Origin: a virus
IMG/VR virus record: IMGVR_UViG_3300043411_001248
Coordinates: 1-25,729 of that record
Direction: 5' to 3' (one strand)
Length of the DNA stretch: 25,729 nt
Below, one piece after another: positions 7,439 to 14,682 of the stretch. The notes under the pieces were generated by a model. It searched no databases, was not told the origin of the DNA, and saw only the letters and a program-made list of their open reading frames with translations. The first letter of the stretch is position 1. Each line of letters starts with the position of its first letter. The position numbers and the translations under genes are program-made.

Positions 7439-8815
7439 TTACTTTTTAAATTGTTTAATTATTCCCTTTGTTTCTTTATCTATATCAGAATCAAACTTAG
7501 TATCAAAGAAATTTTGATTATCATCCACAATTTTTGTATCGGGTGATATTGAAGCGAATGGTCCCAATTCTCCCGATCTCCAAATTCCACCAACCATGCT
7601 TCCATTTAAGAACCCATCCATGAAAAAACAATTTTGTAATGTTGATGACTCAACTCTACAGTTTAATATTTTAGATCCATTAATATCCGAATTATCAATT
7701 TTGGATTTGGATATTTGAGCATTGGATACTTCACACCCATTAAAAAGGCATTTTTCAAAAATACCATTTGTTATTTGACAACTGATAAAATCTAAATTCT
7801 TTAGGGTAGAATTTATTTTTAGAGTTGAGTCGACAATTTCAACTGTCTGTGTTTGGGTTACGTAGTTTATTATACAATCTCCAATATCATCAATAGAATC
7901 TATGAAATCCCAGATTCTCTTATATATTCTTGGGAAATAGGAATTAACTATTTCATACATATTATTTTGATCGATTTGAATAGATACTGTGGGATATTCC
8001 ACTAGAAATGTATCATATTTTGAAAAAGACTTTAACTTGTTAATATTTGTTTCTAAATATTTTTCTAGTTTGTCCGCATCTGAGTGGTTGAATCCAACAC
8101 CTACAGAATTATAAGTATCTAAAATGAATCTATCAAGAAAATAAACAATATTTCCAATATTAACTTCATAGTCTTTACCTCCGATATATCTATATTCAAT
8201 TCTTTGAGTAGCTTTGTTATTGTTTATGTTTATGAAGTTTATTCCATAGTATTTATCATTTGGGACTCTCATTAGGTTCTTCATCATATCAATGGATATG
8301 TTAAAGAAATCATACTCTTTATATGGTATGATCCTCTTTATTGACTTAGCATAGATATTATCTTTTCTTGATGGGAAAAATCTATATATTTCATCCTCAT
8401 CAGTATTTAAAATCAACTTTAAGATATTTAAATCATTTAAATTTCTATCTCCGTCAAATGATAAATTGAAATGTATAGAGCATTTTTCGTTTGTATATCC
8501 AAATTTTTGAATAAATTTCAATATTTTTATAAGGTAATATTTAGAGTCATTGTATTTTAGCGGTCCTGTGACCAATTCAACCATATTAGATCCTCCTGAT
8601 AAATCTGGCTCTATTTTAAAATTCTTATCATCGGGAGTAAATTCGGAGTGGTATTGTCTAAATCCATGAACCCTGATTGGATCTAACTCCTTGTTGAGGA
8701 GCTCAAGAGTTTTATAAAACGACATATCCCTTACATAAAACTCAAACTCAAACCCAATAACTGATTTTGATAATTTATTATATTCATGAATAAATTTTTC
8801 TGAATACTTCTTCAT
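7439..8815 (-). CDS. Amidoligase-like (COOH-NH2 ligase fold) protein with C-terminal pentapeptide-like repeats
   Basis: This 458-residue protein carries the signature of predicted phage/bacterial amidoligases related to glutamine synthetase and gamma-glutamylcysteine synthetase: GFEFEFYV (E23, E25), EPDLSGGSNMVELVTGPL (D71, E80), CSIHFNLSF (H115) and QRIEYRYIGG (E207, R209). Such enzymes are thought to join carboxylates to amines using ATP, on peptides, proteins or cell-wall material. Residues about 335-425 switch to short repeats with a pentapeptide-like rhythm (for example KIDNSDINGSKILNCRVESS), which usually forms a right-handed beta-helix. The leader MKKYSEKFIHE resembles the T4 capsid-targeting peptide, so packaging and delivery are inferred. 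A promoter-like TATATATAC lies 4 nt upstream of the ATG. The substrate is unknown. Confidence 0.75.
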   Translation of the reverse strand: MKKYSEKFIHEYNKLSKSVIGFEFEFYVRDMSFYKTLELLNKELDPIRVHGFRQYHSEFTPDDKNFKIEPDLSGGSNMVELVTGPLKYNDSKYYLIKILKFIQKFGYTNEKCSIHFNLSFDGDRNLNDLNILKLILNTDEDEIYRFFPSRKDNIYAKSIKRIIPYKEYDFFNISIDMMKNLMRVPNDKYYGINFININNNKATQRIEYRYIGGKDYEVNIGNIVYFLDRFILDTYNSVGVGFNHSDADKLEKYLETNINKLKSFSKYDTFLVEYPTVSIQIDQNNMYEIVNSYFPRIYKRIWDFIDSIDDIGDCIINYVTQTQTVEIVDSTLKINSTLKNLDFISCQITNGIFEKCLFNGCEVSNAQISKSKIDNSDINGSKILNCRVESSTLQNCFFMDGFLNGSMVGGIWRSGELGPFASISPDTKIVDDNQNFFDTKFDSDIDKETKGIIKQFKK

Positions 8816-8828
8816 CTAGTATATATAA
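8816..8828 (-). promoter_or_regulatory. Candidate promoter for the amidoligase-like gene
   Basis: The minus strand reads TTATATATACTAG immediately before the ATG at 8815. It is a variant of the AATATATAG element and leaves almost no leader. Confidence 0.4.
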
Positions 8829-8850
8829 TAAGTATAAAACTTTAAACTAG

Positions 8851-9069
8851 TTAAATTGCTTTTTTATATTCTTGGACATCATCCCTGATCTCTTGGGATT
8901 TCTTTTTGATGATTTGCATGATTTTTCTAATTCTGGTGGCTGCTGTTTTATTCCCCTTAACAAAGAATTTTTCAAATTCGTCTTTGAGAAAATATTTTTT
9001 ACCATCTATCTCAATTTCTTCCATTAAGATATTTAACAAATCTTCGTATTTATCAGCATATTCCATCAT
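8851..9069 (-). CDS. Histone H1/Hc1-like DNA-binding protein, 72 aa
   Basis: The C-terminal 45 residues follow the pattern of small Hc1-type histone-like proteins abundant in Bacteroidota: FEKFFVKGNKTAATRIRK, then MQIIKKKSQEIRDDVQEYKK. From memory, the cellular version reads roughly FEKFYxKGNKAAGTRVRKxM..LK..AQEIR.EVQ. Residues 1-30 add a short acidic/hydrophobic helix. The protein should bind DNA without strong sequence preference. It lies 2 nt downstream of the stop of a basic protein with a capsid-targeting-like leader, suggesting joint expression and perhaps a joint role in condensing phage or host DNA. It has no such leader itself. Two adjacent ATGs (9069 and 9066) are both possible starts. 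Confidence 0.75.
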   Translation of the reverse strand: MMEYADKYEDLLNILMEEIEIDGKKYFLKDEFEKFFVKGNKTAATRIRKIMQIIKKKSQEIRDDVQEYKKAI

Positions 9070-9071
9070 GA

Positions 9072-9572
9072 TTACTTCTTTCTATCCGTTTTTTTCTTTA
9101 CGGTTGATCTTTTTGGATCCAAATCAGACTTTTTGGATCGAGTTTTCCTTTCAGCTCTATCTATTGAGGATATTCTTCTAGTCTCTTTTTTCTTTTCAAT
9201 GTGTCCTTTGTTTTTATCCAAACTATCCTTTTCGTAATCTTCCTTTAAAGAAGACGCCTCAGATTTACTTAACCCCATATAATAAAAAGGAATAGATTCA
9301 TTATATTTATGATCTTTGACACTAACCACTTCCATTTTATTGGATTTATCCTTTCTTAAGTTATAGAAGGCATCATCACATTGATCATTTGTTTTTCCAT
9401 TGTCACGAAAGTATTTTTTAGCACCAGCCAACGAATAAGCTCCCTTCTCGTTTCTAGATGGGAGTTTCACAGTAGGCTTATCATTTAGTAACTTGATCAA
9501 TAGTAAGGCATTATCTTCTTTGTTCTTAGTAGACTTGGACTCAAATGTAAATTCGTCAAATTTCTTGATCAT
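9072..9572 (-). CDS. Basic protein with capsid-targeting-like leader, 166 aa (candidate internal head protein)
   Basis: The first 11 residues, MIKKFDEFTFE, resemble the T4 capsid-targeting leader, with the predicted cut after E11. Residues 30-115 form a small mixed domain that I do not recognise (segments YSLAGAKKYFRDNGK and YMGLSKSEASSLKEDY). Residues about 118-166 are extremely rich in Lys and Arg (for example RRISSIDRAERKTRSKK) and should bind nucleic acid. Size, charge and leader together fit the internal proteins that T4 packs with its DNA. It is followed 2 nt later by the Hc1-like gene. A TTAATATATA element lies 18 nt upstream, followed by an A-rich leader. Confidence 0.7.
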   Translation of the reverse strand: MIKKFDEFTFESKSTKNKEDNALLLIKLLNDKPTVKLPSRNEKGAYSLAGAKKYFRDNGKTNDQCDDAFYNLRKDKSNKMEVVSVKDHKYNESIPFYYMGLSKSEASSLKEDYEKDSLDKNKGHIEKKKETRRISSIDRAERKTRSKKSDLDPKRSTVKKKTDRKK

Positions 9573-9590
9573 TGTGTGTTTTGTTTAGGG

Positions 9591-9600
9591 TATATATTAA
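9591..9600 (-). promoter_or_regulatory. Candidate promoter for the basic-protein/Hc1-like pair
   Basis: The minus strand reads TTAATATATA at 9600-9591, followed by an A/C-rich leader of about 18 nt to the ATG at 9572. It matches the recurring element of this window. Confidence 0.4.
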
Positions 9601-9603
9601 AAG

Positions 9604-9903
9604 TTATAAACCAAAAAATCTAAATCTAGATTTCTTTTCTTTTGGTGTTAAATCAATTTTATTCTGAAGATCTGAATTTCTTACTTTAAGATCAAATATT
9701 TCTTTTTCTAAAAGGGAAATTTTTTCCTCTAGATTTTTTTTAACAAATTCTAAATCACTTGATTTGTTCCTCAACCTACTATGTAGTATTCTATAGAATT
9801 CTCTGAATTTGAATAAGAGAAACTTAAAGTCATCTTTTTTCTGAACATCTTCAAATTCCGAGGTAAGTAAAGTTTCTATTAAGTCTTGATCATTAATGTT
9901 CAT
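9604..9903 (-). CDS. Hypothetical coiled-coil protein, 99 aa
   Basis: This is an unrecognised small protein. Residues 1-45 are acidic to mixed, and residues about 46-85 form a heptad-like run (LEFVKKNLEEKISLLEKEI and onward) that predicts a coiled coil. The C-terminus is basic and aromatic (KKSRFRFFGL). The start overlaps the stop of the AAA-type ATPase gene by 4 nt, so the two are co-translated and may work together, with the coiled coil as a possible adaptor or oligomerisation partner. That partnership is inferred from position only. Confidence 0.65.
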   Translation of the reverse strand: MNINDQDLIETLLTSEFEDVQKKDDFKFLLFKFREFYRILHSRLRNKSSDLEFVKKNLEEKISLLEKEIFDLKVRNSDLQNKIDLTPKEKKSRFRFFGL

Positions 9904-10967
9904 TTTAATCCAATTGATTTTGTCTGTCGATGTTTCTTATTGTCAATAACATCTGATATTGAAGTTTTATTTTGATAGGTTTTATTGTGTCCAATTTCTT
10001 TACTTAATTTAGAAGCAAATTCACTATCCAATAGACCAAAGTAATGATTGTTTTCTAAATTATTACATTCTAAAATATCTTCATCAATTTCGTATTCTTT
10101 ATTGACATTAAAAACCATAATTACATGAATATTAGACATTGAATCTAATATTTGGATTAGATTGCCTGATAAATAAAAAGACTTGGAATATCCGTAATTA
10201 AATTCGGAATCATCCAACACCAACACACATTTCTCGAATCTTTTAAGAAAATTCCTAAATTCTGGGTTGTTGATTGTATGATCAATCATATTATTTGGGA
10301 TAAAAATTGAGATTATATCTAATTCGGATAATCCCCATTTTAATATGTGTGTCTTTCCACACCCCCTTGGTCCCCTCATTATTGATAATGTTCGATTTTT
10401 AGACTTTATAGACTTTAATATTTTTTTAATATTTTTAATGTTTTCTTTAGGATGATATATTGATATATCTAAATATTGATCCGGGATTATTGGATCTATT
10501 TCTAATATTCCATTGGAAATGAGTAAGTTATTTATTTTAGCATATTCATCATTTTCAAAATCCATTGAACATTTTTTTATTTCTTCAATTAAATCTACTG
10601 CGTTATCATTTTTTCCGAAATAGATACAAACATCACTAACAGAAAATCCATCTGATGTGGAGTTTATTTTTGTATATGAACACCACAGATCATTATTTAA
10701 TTTGAGAAGAGTTCTTTCATTTACATGATATTCCTGATCAATTGGTACTATTTCTGAAAATGTTATTTTGTTTTCAATGACTCTTTGATATACTAGATCC
10801 TCAAAATCCTTACCCGAAAACGTATCATGTATGAGGGTTCTATTTGGGATTCGACCCATTGATTCTGATACAATCAGAAAATCATTTAAATTTGGATTAT
10901 CGGATTGTATGTTGAATCTTAAATTTTTCAAATTTTTCACATTTATTTTATATATATATAGAAACAT
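9900..10967 (-). CDS. AAA-type P-loop ATPase, 355 aa
   Basis: A clear P-loop NTPase: Walker A GPRGCGKTH (residues about 199-207) and Walker B CVLVLDDSE (about 247-255), where a VLVLDD core is typical of AAA proteins. Residues 1-160 form a separate N-terminal domain without a motif I can name; it may bind substrate or a partner. Residues 163-195 form the usual lead-in to the Walker A strand. It is shorter than double-ring AAA machines and lacks helicase motifs, so I would expect a remodelling or chaperone role rather than unwinding. It is followed by the coiled-coil gene with a 4-nt overlap. The ATG lies next to a possible plus-strand start (10966) in the same CATG. The upstream AAATTATAGTCC is a weak variant of the promoter element. 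Confidence 0.75.
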   Translation of the reverse strand: MFLYIYKINVKNLKNLRFNIQSDNPNLNDFLIVSESMGRIPNRTLIHDTFSGKDFEDLVYQRVIENKITFSEIVPIDQEYHVNERTLLKLNNDLWCSYTKINSTSDGFSVSDVCIYFGKNDNAVDLIEEIKKCSMDFENDEYAKINNLLISNGILEIDPIIPDQYLDISIYHPKENIKNIKKILKSIKSKNRTLSIMRGPRGCGKTHILKWGLSELDIISIFIPNNMIDHTINNPEFRNFLKRFEKCVLVLDDSEFNYGYSKSFYLSGNLIQILDSMSNIHVIMVFNVNKEYEIDEDILECNNLENNHYFGLLDSEFASKLSKEIGHNKTYQNKTSISDVIDNKKHRQTKSIGLK

Positions 10968-11160
10968 GGACTATAATTTGATAGAATCTATATTGTTGAT
11001 AAACAACTATCTTATTTCTTCTAGAAACAAAAATTCACGACACACAATCATAAAGTATATGTCAAAAAAGATCTCTGATCTTGTGTGTAGGAGATCTAAG
11101 AGATTAAATAATAGGTCCGTCGATGTTTATATCCCCACCGATCGAGTCAATGTTTGGTAA
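10966..11160 (+). CDS. Doubtful small ORF, 64 aa
   Basis: An ATG at 10966 follows TATATATATAGAAAC, a good copy of the promoter-like element of this window, and opens 64 codons (starting MDYNLIESILLINN). The product is basic (SKKISDLVCRRSKRLNN) and has no recognisable family. Against it: it overlaps the 3' end of the gene at 11104-11310 by 57 nt, more than other convergent pairs here (12-17 nt), and its ATG shares the CATG with the divergent ATPase start. For it: without it, 10968-11103 would be an unusual gap. I treat it as possible rather than established. Confidence 0.35.
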   Translation: MDYNLIESILLINNYLISSRNKNSRHTIIKYMSKKISDLVCRRSKRLNNRSVDVYIPTDRVNVW

Positions 11161-11310
11161 ATTATCAAAGGAGCCCTTCTTCTTTTCATCTTCGATCATT
11201 TTCATTAAAGCTTCTTGTTGCATTTTTTGAAATCGATTTTTTTGTGCTTTTATTCTTTGATTTCGAGCATTTACTCTTTTTCGATGGTCCTTTTTAGCTT
11301 TTGATGGCAT
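11104..11310 (-). CDS. Small basic protein, 68 aa
   Basis: Residues 1-30 are dense in Lys, Arg, Gln and Asn (MPSKAKKDHRKRVNARNQRI), then comes a helical segment (QKMQQEALMKMIEDEKKK) and a Gly/Asn/Asp-rich tail ending GGDINIDGPII. The basic head could bind nucleic acid or another phage protein. I have no family for it and cannot assign a role. Upstream is an A-rich leader (AAAGAAAAAAAACAATA) typical of efficient starts in hosts that do not use Shine-Dalgarno pairing. A weak CATATAAAG precedes it. Confidence 0.65.
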   Translation of the reverse strand: MPSKAKKDHRKRVNARNQRIKAQKNRFQKMQQEALMKMIEDEKKKGSFDNLPNIDSIGGDINIDGPII

Positions 11311-11356
11311 TATTGTTTTTTTTCTTTATATGGACTTTCAATAAATTGTTGAATTA

Positions 11357-12730
11357 TTAAGACGAGAGTTCCTTTTTGGATATTCGATAATTAAAATCCT
11401 GTGGTATGTTAAATTTGTATTTAGATGATAATTTACTTGAAAACTCTCCACCAGAGAACCCAACTGTTATATCCATAGATAATAATTCTTTTTTATCTAA
11501 ATCGAGTTTTACAGAAATTTTAAATTTATCAAAATCTTCTTCATCTTGTGTTTTATCAAATCGAACATGGTAATCAAATTTAATATCAATGTCATTATAG
11601 TATTTCCTAAAAAATTCTCGACTAGGCATTTTATGAAAGTCATTTCCATCCTTTGAAATATAGTGAATGTCTCTTTCAAGGGATCCTAATTTATTAACAA
11701 TTGTTTTCATGAATTTCATTTTAACTGAACCACTAGAAATTTTAAATCCATCATCAAGCTTTTTTATCTCATCAAGCTTATTTGATTTTAAAGAAGTTGT
11801 TATTAGATTTTCAAGAATTCTTGAGTTCAGAATGATCACTTTGATTTCTTTCCAGTTTTTCTCAACTCTACTCAGATCAATAAAACTTTCCTCTTTTTTC
11901 TTCCATATTTCATTCATGAGGTCCGAAAATTTAAGTATGTTTTTTTGGAATTCTTCAATATACTCTCCAAGATATTTAAATCTTGGATCTCTGTGTCTAA
12001 TGTCAAAGTATTCAAAGTATCCTATGGACTCTATTCTTTTCGTATCTATGAATTTCTCAATATTCGATTGAATATTCTTGTTAGCATTCTCGTAGACAAT
12101 CTTTATCCACTCTTGTGTTAGCTTGTCCCATTTCAAAATATTTTCTTGACCAAACATCTTTTCAATATCATTACCAATCAAATCATCAGCTAGGACATTA
12201 AAACTACTTGTTTTTGATGTCGATAGGCTTTTATCCAAAAAAATGGAATATTGTTTCCCATCATTTATTTCTATAACAATATCTTCGTTATGGTCATCTC
12301 CCTTATTTGGACCTATCCAAAAAATATTACTGATCATGTCTGAAGATAATTTGCTATCAGGTAAAATTTTATCCATTATACTTCTAGCCACATTTCTTGA
12401 ACTAACCAAAATATTCCAATCCTTTTCAATGTCAAATTCTGTAGAATCGAATATGTTATTTACTTTCGAAATCTCACTATCCGAATCGAACTTACTACCA
12501 TTAAACTTTCCTAAAGAAAGTCTGTTTTTAGAAAGTATTAGATTTTTTAGATCGGTTAAGAATACTTTTGAGTTTTCAGAGTATCTAGCTTTGAGTCCAT
12601 TATCTAATATGTTATCTAGAAATTCGTTGTTTAGTAAAACCATACTGACACAAATTTCCTTTATTAGATTTTTACTAGAATAGGTGGATTGGTTGGATTC
12701 AAATAAATACCAACTATTTACAAATTTCAT
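11357..12730 (-). CDS. Unknown 457-aa protein with capsid-targeting-like leader
   Basis: The leader MKFVNSWYLFE ends in an L-F-E site followed by Ser, like the other capsid-targeting-like peptides here, so head packaging is inferred. The body is mostly helical (about 200-360) with beta-rich ends. Residues about 140-175 (NIFWIGPNKGDDHNEDIVIE, then DGKQYSIFLDKSLS) have the look of a nuclease core in which an acid-rich strand is followed by a strand ending in [DE]-x-K, as in PD-(D/E)XK folds; this is a weak pattern, and I do not assert nuclease activity. The C-terminus is a set of beta strands. AATATATAGATT immediately precedes the ATG, and the gene stands alone as a transcription unit divergent from the structural genes. 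Confidence 0.75.
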   Translation of the reverse strand: MKFVNSWYLFESNQSTYSSKNLIKEICVSMVLLNNEFLDNILDNGLKARYSENSKVFLTDLKNLILSKNRLSLGKFNGSKFDSDSEISKVNNIFDSTEFDIEKDWNILVSSRNVARSIMDKILPDSKLSSDMISNIFWIGPNKGDDHNEDIVIEINDGKQYSIFLDKSLSTSKTSSFNVLADDLIGNDIEKMFGQENILKWDKLTQEWIKIVYENANKNIQSNIEKFIDTKRIESIGYFEYFDIRHRDPRFKYLGEYIEEFQKNILKFSDLMNEIWKKKEESFIDLSRVEKNWKEIKVIILNSRILENLITTSLKSNKLDEIKKLDDGFKISSGSVKMKFMKTIVNKLGSLERDIHYISKDGNDFHKMPSREFFRKYYNDIDIKFDYHVRFDKTQDEEDFDKFKISVKLDLDKKELLSMDITVGFSGGEFSSKLSSKYKFNIPQDFNYRISKKELSS

Positions 12731-12783
12731 AATCTATATATTATATTTTAATATGTATTTCATAGGTTGGAATATATAGTCAT
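12731..12783. promoter_or_regulatory. Divergent promoter region between payload-like and structural genes
   Basis: Both directions carry the recurring element just before the ATG: AATATATAGATT at 12742-12731 on the minus strand and AATATATAGTCAT at 12771-12783 on the plus strand. The spacing gives near-leaderless messages in both directions. No Shine-Dalgarno sequence is visible. Confidence 0.5.
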
Positions 12784-14667
12784 ATGAGTGATAGTCTTAA
12801 TAATTTTTTTGAAAAATTAGGAGATAAATTATCTTTTGGAAATAAAATTCGTCGGGCTAAAGCTCCATATGGATCTACATTACACTCAGGAGCCTATTTT
12901 GGACCAGGTGAGAATCCAGGCCCAAATGAGGTTAATAGGACTAGAGTTACTAATTTGGTGGAAAACCCAAATCCGTCTCCTGGTCAAGTTTCCCCAGCAG
13001 TTGGTCTCAGGGATGAAAAACACATGTTTGGACTAAATAGGTCCTATCCCGCTGGATTTACCCCACTTAGTTATTATCGAAACTATAAAATTAATTCGGA
13101 TGAGGGGCAGCCGGAATTTATAATAATTCCTAATGGTAATTTTCCACTAAAACCAAATGATAAATTCGAATCCAACACATCAACATGGAACAAAGGAACA
13201 AGTATTGGTGGATTCAATCCTGAGAATATGGAAAGAGATGGGGTAGGGGGTTTTGATGATCCAACCCAATACGACTTCAAATATGGACTACAAAACTATG
13301 ATAATTGGCCAAATGGATCAATTCCTCTTCAATCAACTACTGGTAAAAATGATTATGAATCATTTGACGGATCGACAGACAACGATCCTAACACTTTTAA
13401 TAGATCTTCTGTGGCTTGGTCAAGTGGAACCCCACATGAAAATGAAGATCCTGTTTATTTCGGATTTGAAATAATAATTGATAAATTAAGATCTCCTCTT
13501 TTGAATGGTGAATTAGATAGATTTTTATCTGATATTGGCGGAACACATAATACCGAAATTTCTTCACGAACAGATATATCTGAATCATTTAAAATTGAGC
13601 TCTCTAAATTTTTTAAATTTAATGAAGATCCAATCGAGGTTACAAATTTATTTAGTACTAGTCTAAAAAAGAAACACTACATAAAAAGAATATCTGGATT
13701 AGAAAAATTAATTGAATCAAATGAATCTAATAGATCAAAGTCATTCATTGACTATAAAAATGATTTAGTTCGAATATCATTTTATGAAGATACGCTATTA
13801 AGTACCGGCACTCTAGCAGCTTTATATAAGCTATTATATTGGTCTAGAGTGAGAGGTAAAGGAATTGTTCCTGAAAATCTATTAAAGTTTGATTGTGAGG
13901 TTATTGTATCGGAAGTTAGAAATATAGGAAGAATTCGAAAAGCAGCGGATAGTAATAGCTCTCAATATGCCCTAGAAGTCTTAAAAGAAAATGTATCAAG
14001 ATACGTTTATAATTTATATGAATGTCAATTTCATTTCTCTAAGATGTCTCATCCAGACCAAGTTGATTTGGAAAATATATCACCATCACCAAATTTGGAT
14101 ATAGATATGAGTTTCAAATTTTCAGATATGAGGTTTGAAAGATTTAAATTTGATGGAGAGTATGGCAAATATCAATCGATTTCTAATCGAAAACTAAATC
14201 CTTTACAAACTTTACCTGAGGAATCTAATTCAAATGTTGAAAACATTGAGGGTAGCTTAGTCATAACAAAAATGTCTGAAATTCCGGTTCGTATATCACC
14301 CCTAATAGATATTCTATCGGATCCGAATGATGTTGCTAGTGTATCATCTCCAGATCAAGTAATTACTCAATCTAGAAAAAATTTTAAGAGAAAAGCTATT
14401 GATAAAATTAAAGAAGCTTTAACAAAATCTTCAAAAAAATTATTAGAAAGTGTCAAGAAAGCAACTCTAAACGAAACTCAAAGACAACTAAATAATCAAT
14501 TTAGACTTCTAAACAACTCAATAGATCAGGTTAGAAATGCTTTTGGAATTGGTCGAATGTCAGAGCCGACCAATGTGTATAGAAATGTACCGGGCGGAGC
14601 ATTCTTTTTTGATGTTAGAAATTCCTTTAGAAACTTCGCTGGGGATTTCCTAGGTGGACTATTGTGA
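12784..14667 (+). CDS. Tube-like tail/baseplate structural protein, 627 aa
   Basis: The first 220 residues are Gly/Pro/Asn/Ser-rich with little predicted regular structure (FGPGENPGPNEVNRTRV and similar), as in adaptor-type virion proteins. Residues about 225-430 look like a tail-tube-type fold: a FGFEIIIDKLRSPLLNGE opening, a long insertion, then LVRISFYEDTLLSTGTLAAL followed by LLKFDCEVIVSEVRN. The C-terminus (about 530-627) is a basic helical stretch (KAIDKIKEALTKSSKK) followed by a Gly/Phe-rich end. Its place directly before the spike gene points to a baseplate-tube junction protein, possibly playing the role of T4 gp54 or gp48 together with the protein at 2524-4245. Which plays which part is not clear. 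Confidence 0.5.
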   Translation: MSDSLNNFFEKLGDKLSFGNKIRRAKAPYGSTLHSGAYFGPGENPGPNEVNRTRVTNLVENPNPSPGQVSPAVGLRDEKHMFGLNRSYPAGFTPLSYYRNYKINSDEGQPEFIIIPNGNFPLKPNDKFESNTSTWNKGTSIGGFNPENMERDGVGGFDDPTQYDFKYGLQNYDNWPNGSIPLQSTTGKNDYESFDGSTDNDPNTFNRSSVAWSSGTPHENEDPVYFGFEIIIDKLRSPLLNGELDRFLSDIGGTHNTEISSRTDISESFKIELSKFFKFNEDPIEVTNLFSTSLKKKHYIKRISGLEKLIESNESNRSKSFIDYKNDLVRISFYEDTLLSTGTLAALYKLLYWSRVRGKGIVPENLLKFDCEVIVSEVRNIGRIRKAADSNSSQYALEVLKENVSRYVYNLYECQFHFSKMSHPDQVDLENISPSPNLDIDMSFKFSDMRFERFKFDGEYGKYQSISNRKLNPLQTLPEESNSNVENIEGSLVITKMSEIPVRISPLIDILSDPNDVASVSSPDQVITQSRKNFKRKAIDKIKEALTKSSKKLLESVKKATLNETQRQLNNQFRLLNNSIDQVRNAFGIGRMSEPTNVYRNVPGGAFFFDVRNSFRNFAGDFLGGLL

Positions 14668-14668
14668 T

Positions 14669-14682
14669 AAATATATAATTCG
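14669..14682 (+). promoter_or_regulatory. Candidate promoter-like element before the spike gene
   Basis: AAATATATAATTCG fills the 15-nt gap between the upstream stop and the ATG at 14683. It resembles the recurring AATATATAG element and may allow separate expression of the spike gene. Confidence 0.35.

Noticed and set aside
11667-12683. Plus-strand ORFs of 134 and 146 codons inside the 457-aa gene
   Set aside because: They are antisense to a gene with a well-supported start; their Ser/Phe/Leu-rich products are typical of reverse-strand translation of AT-rich genes.
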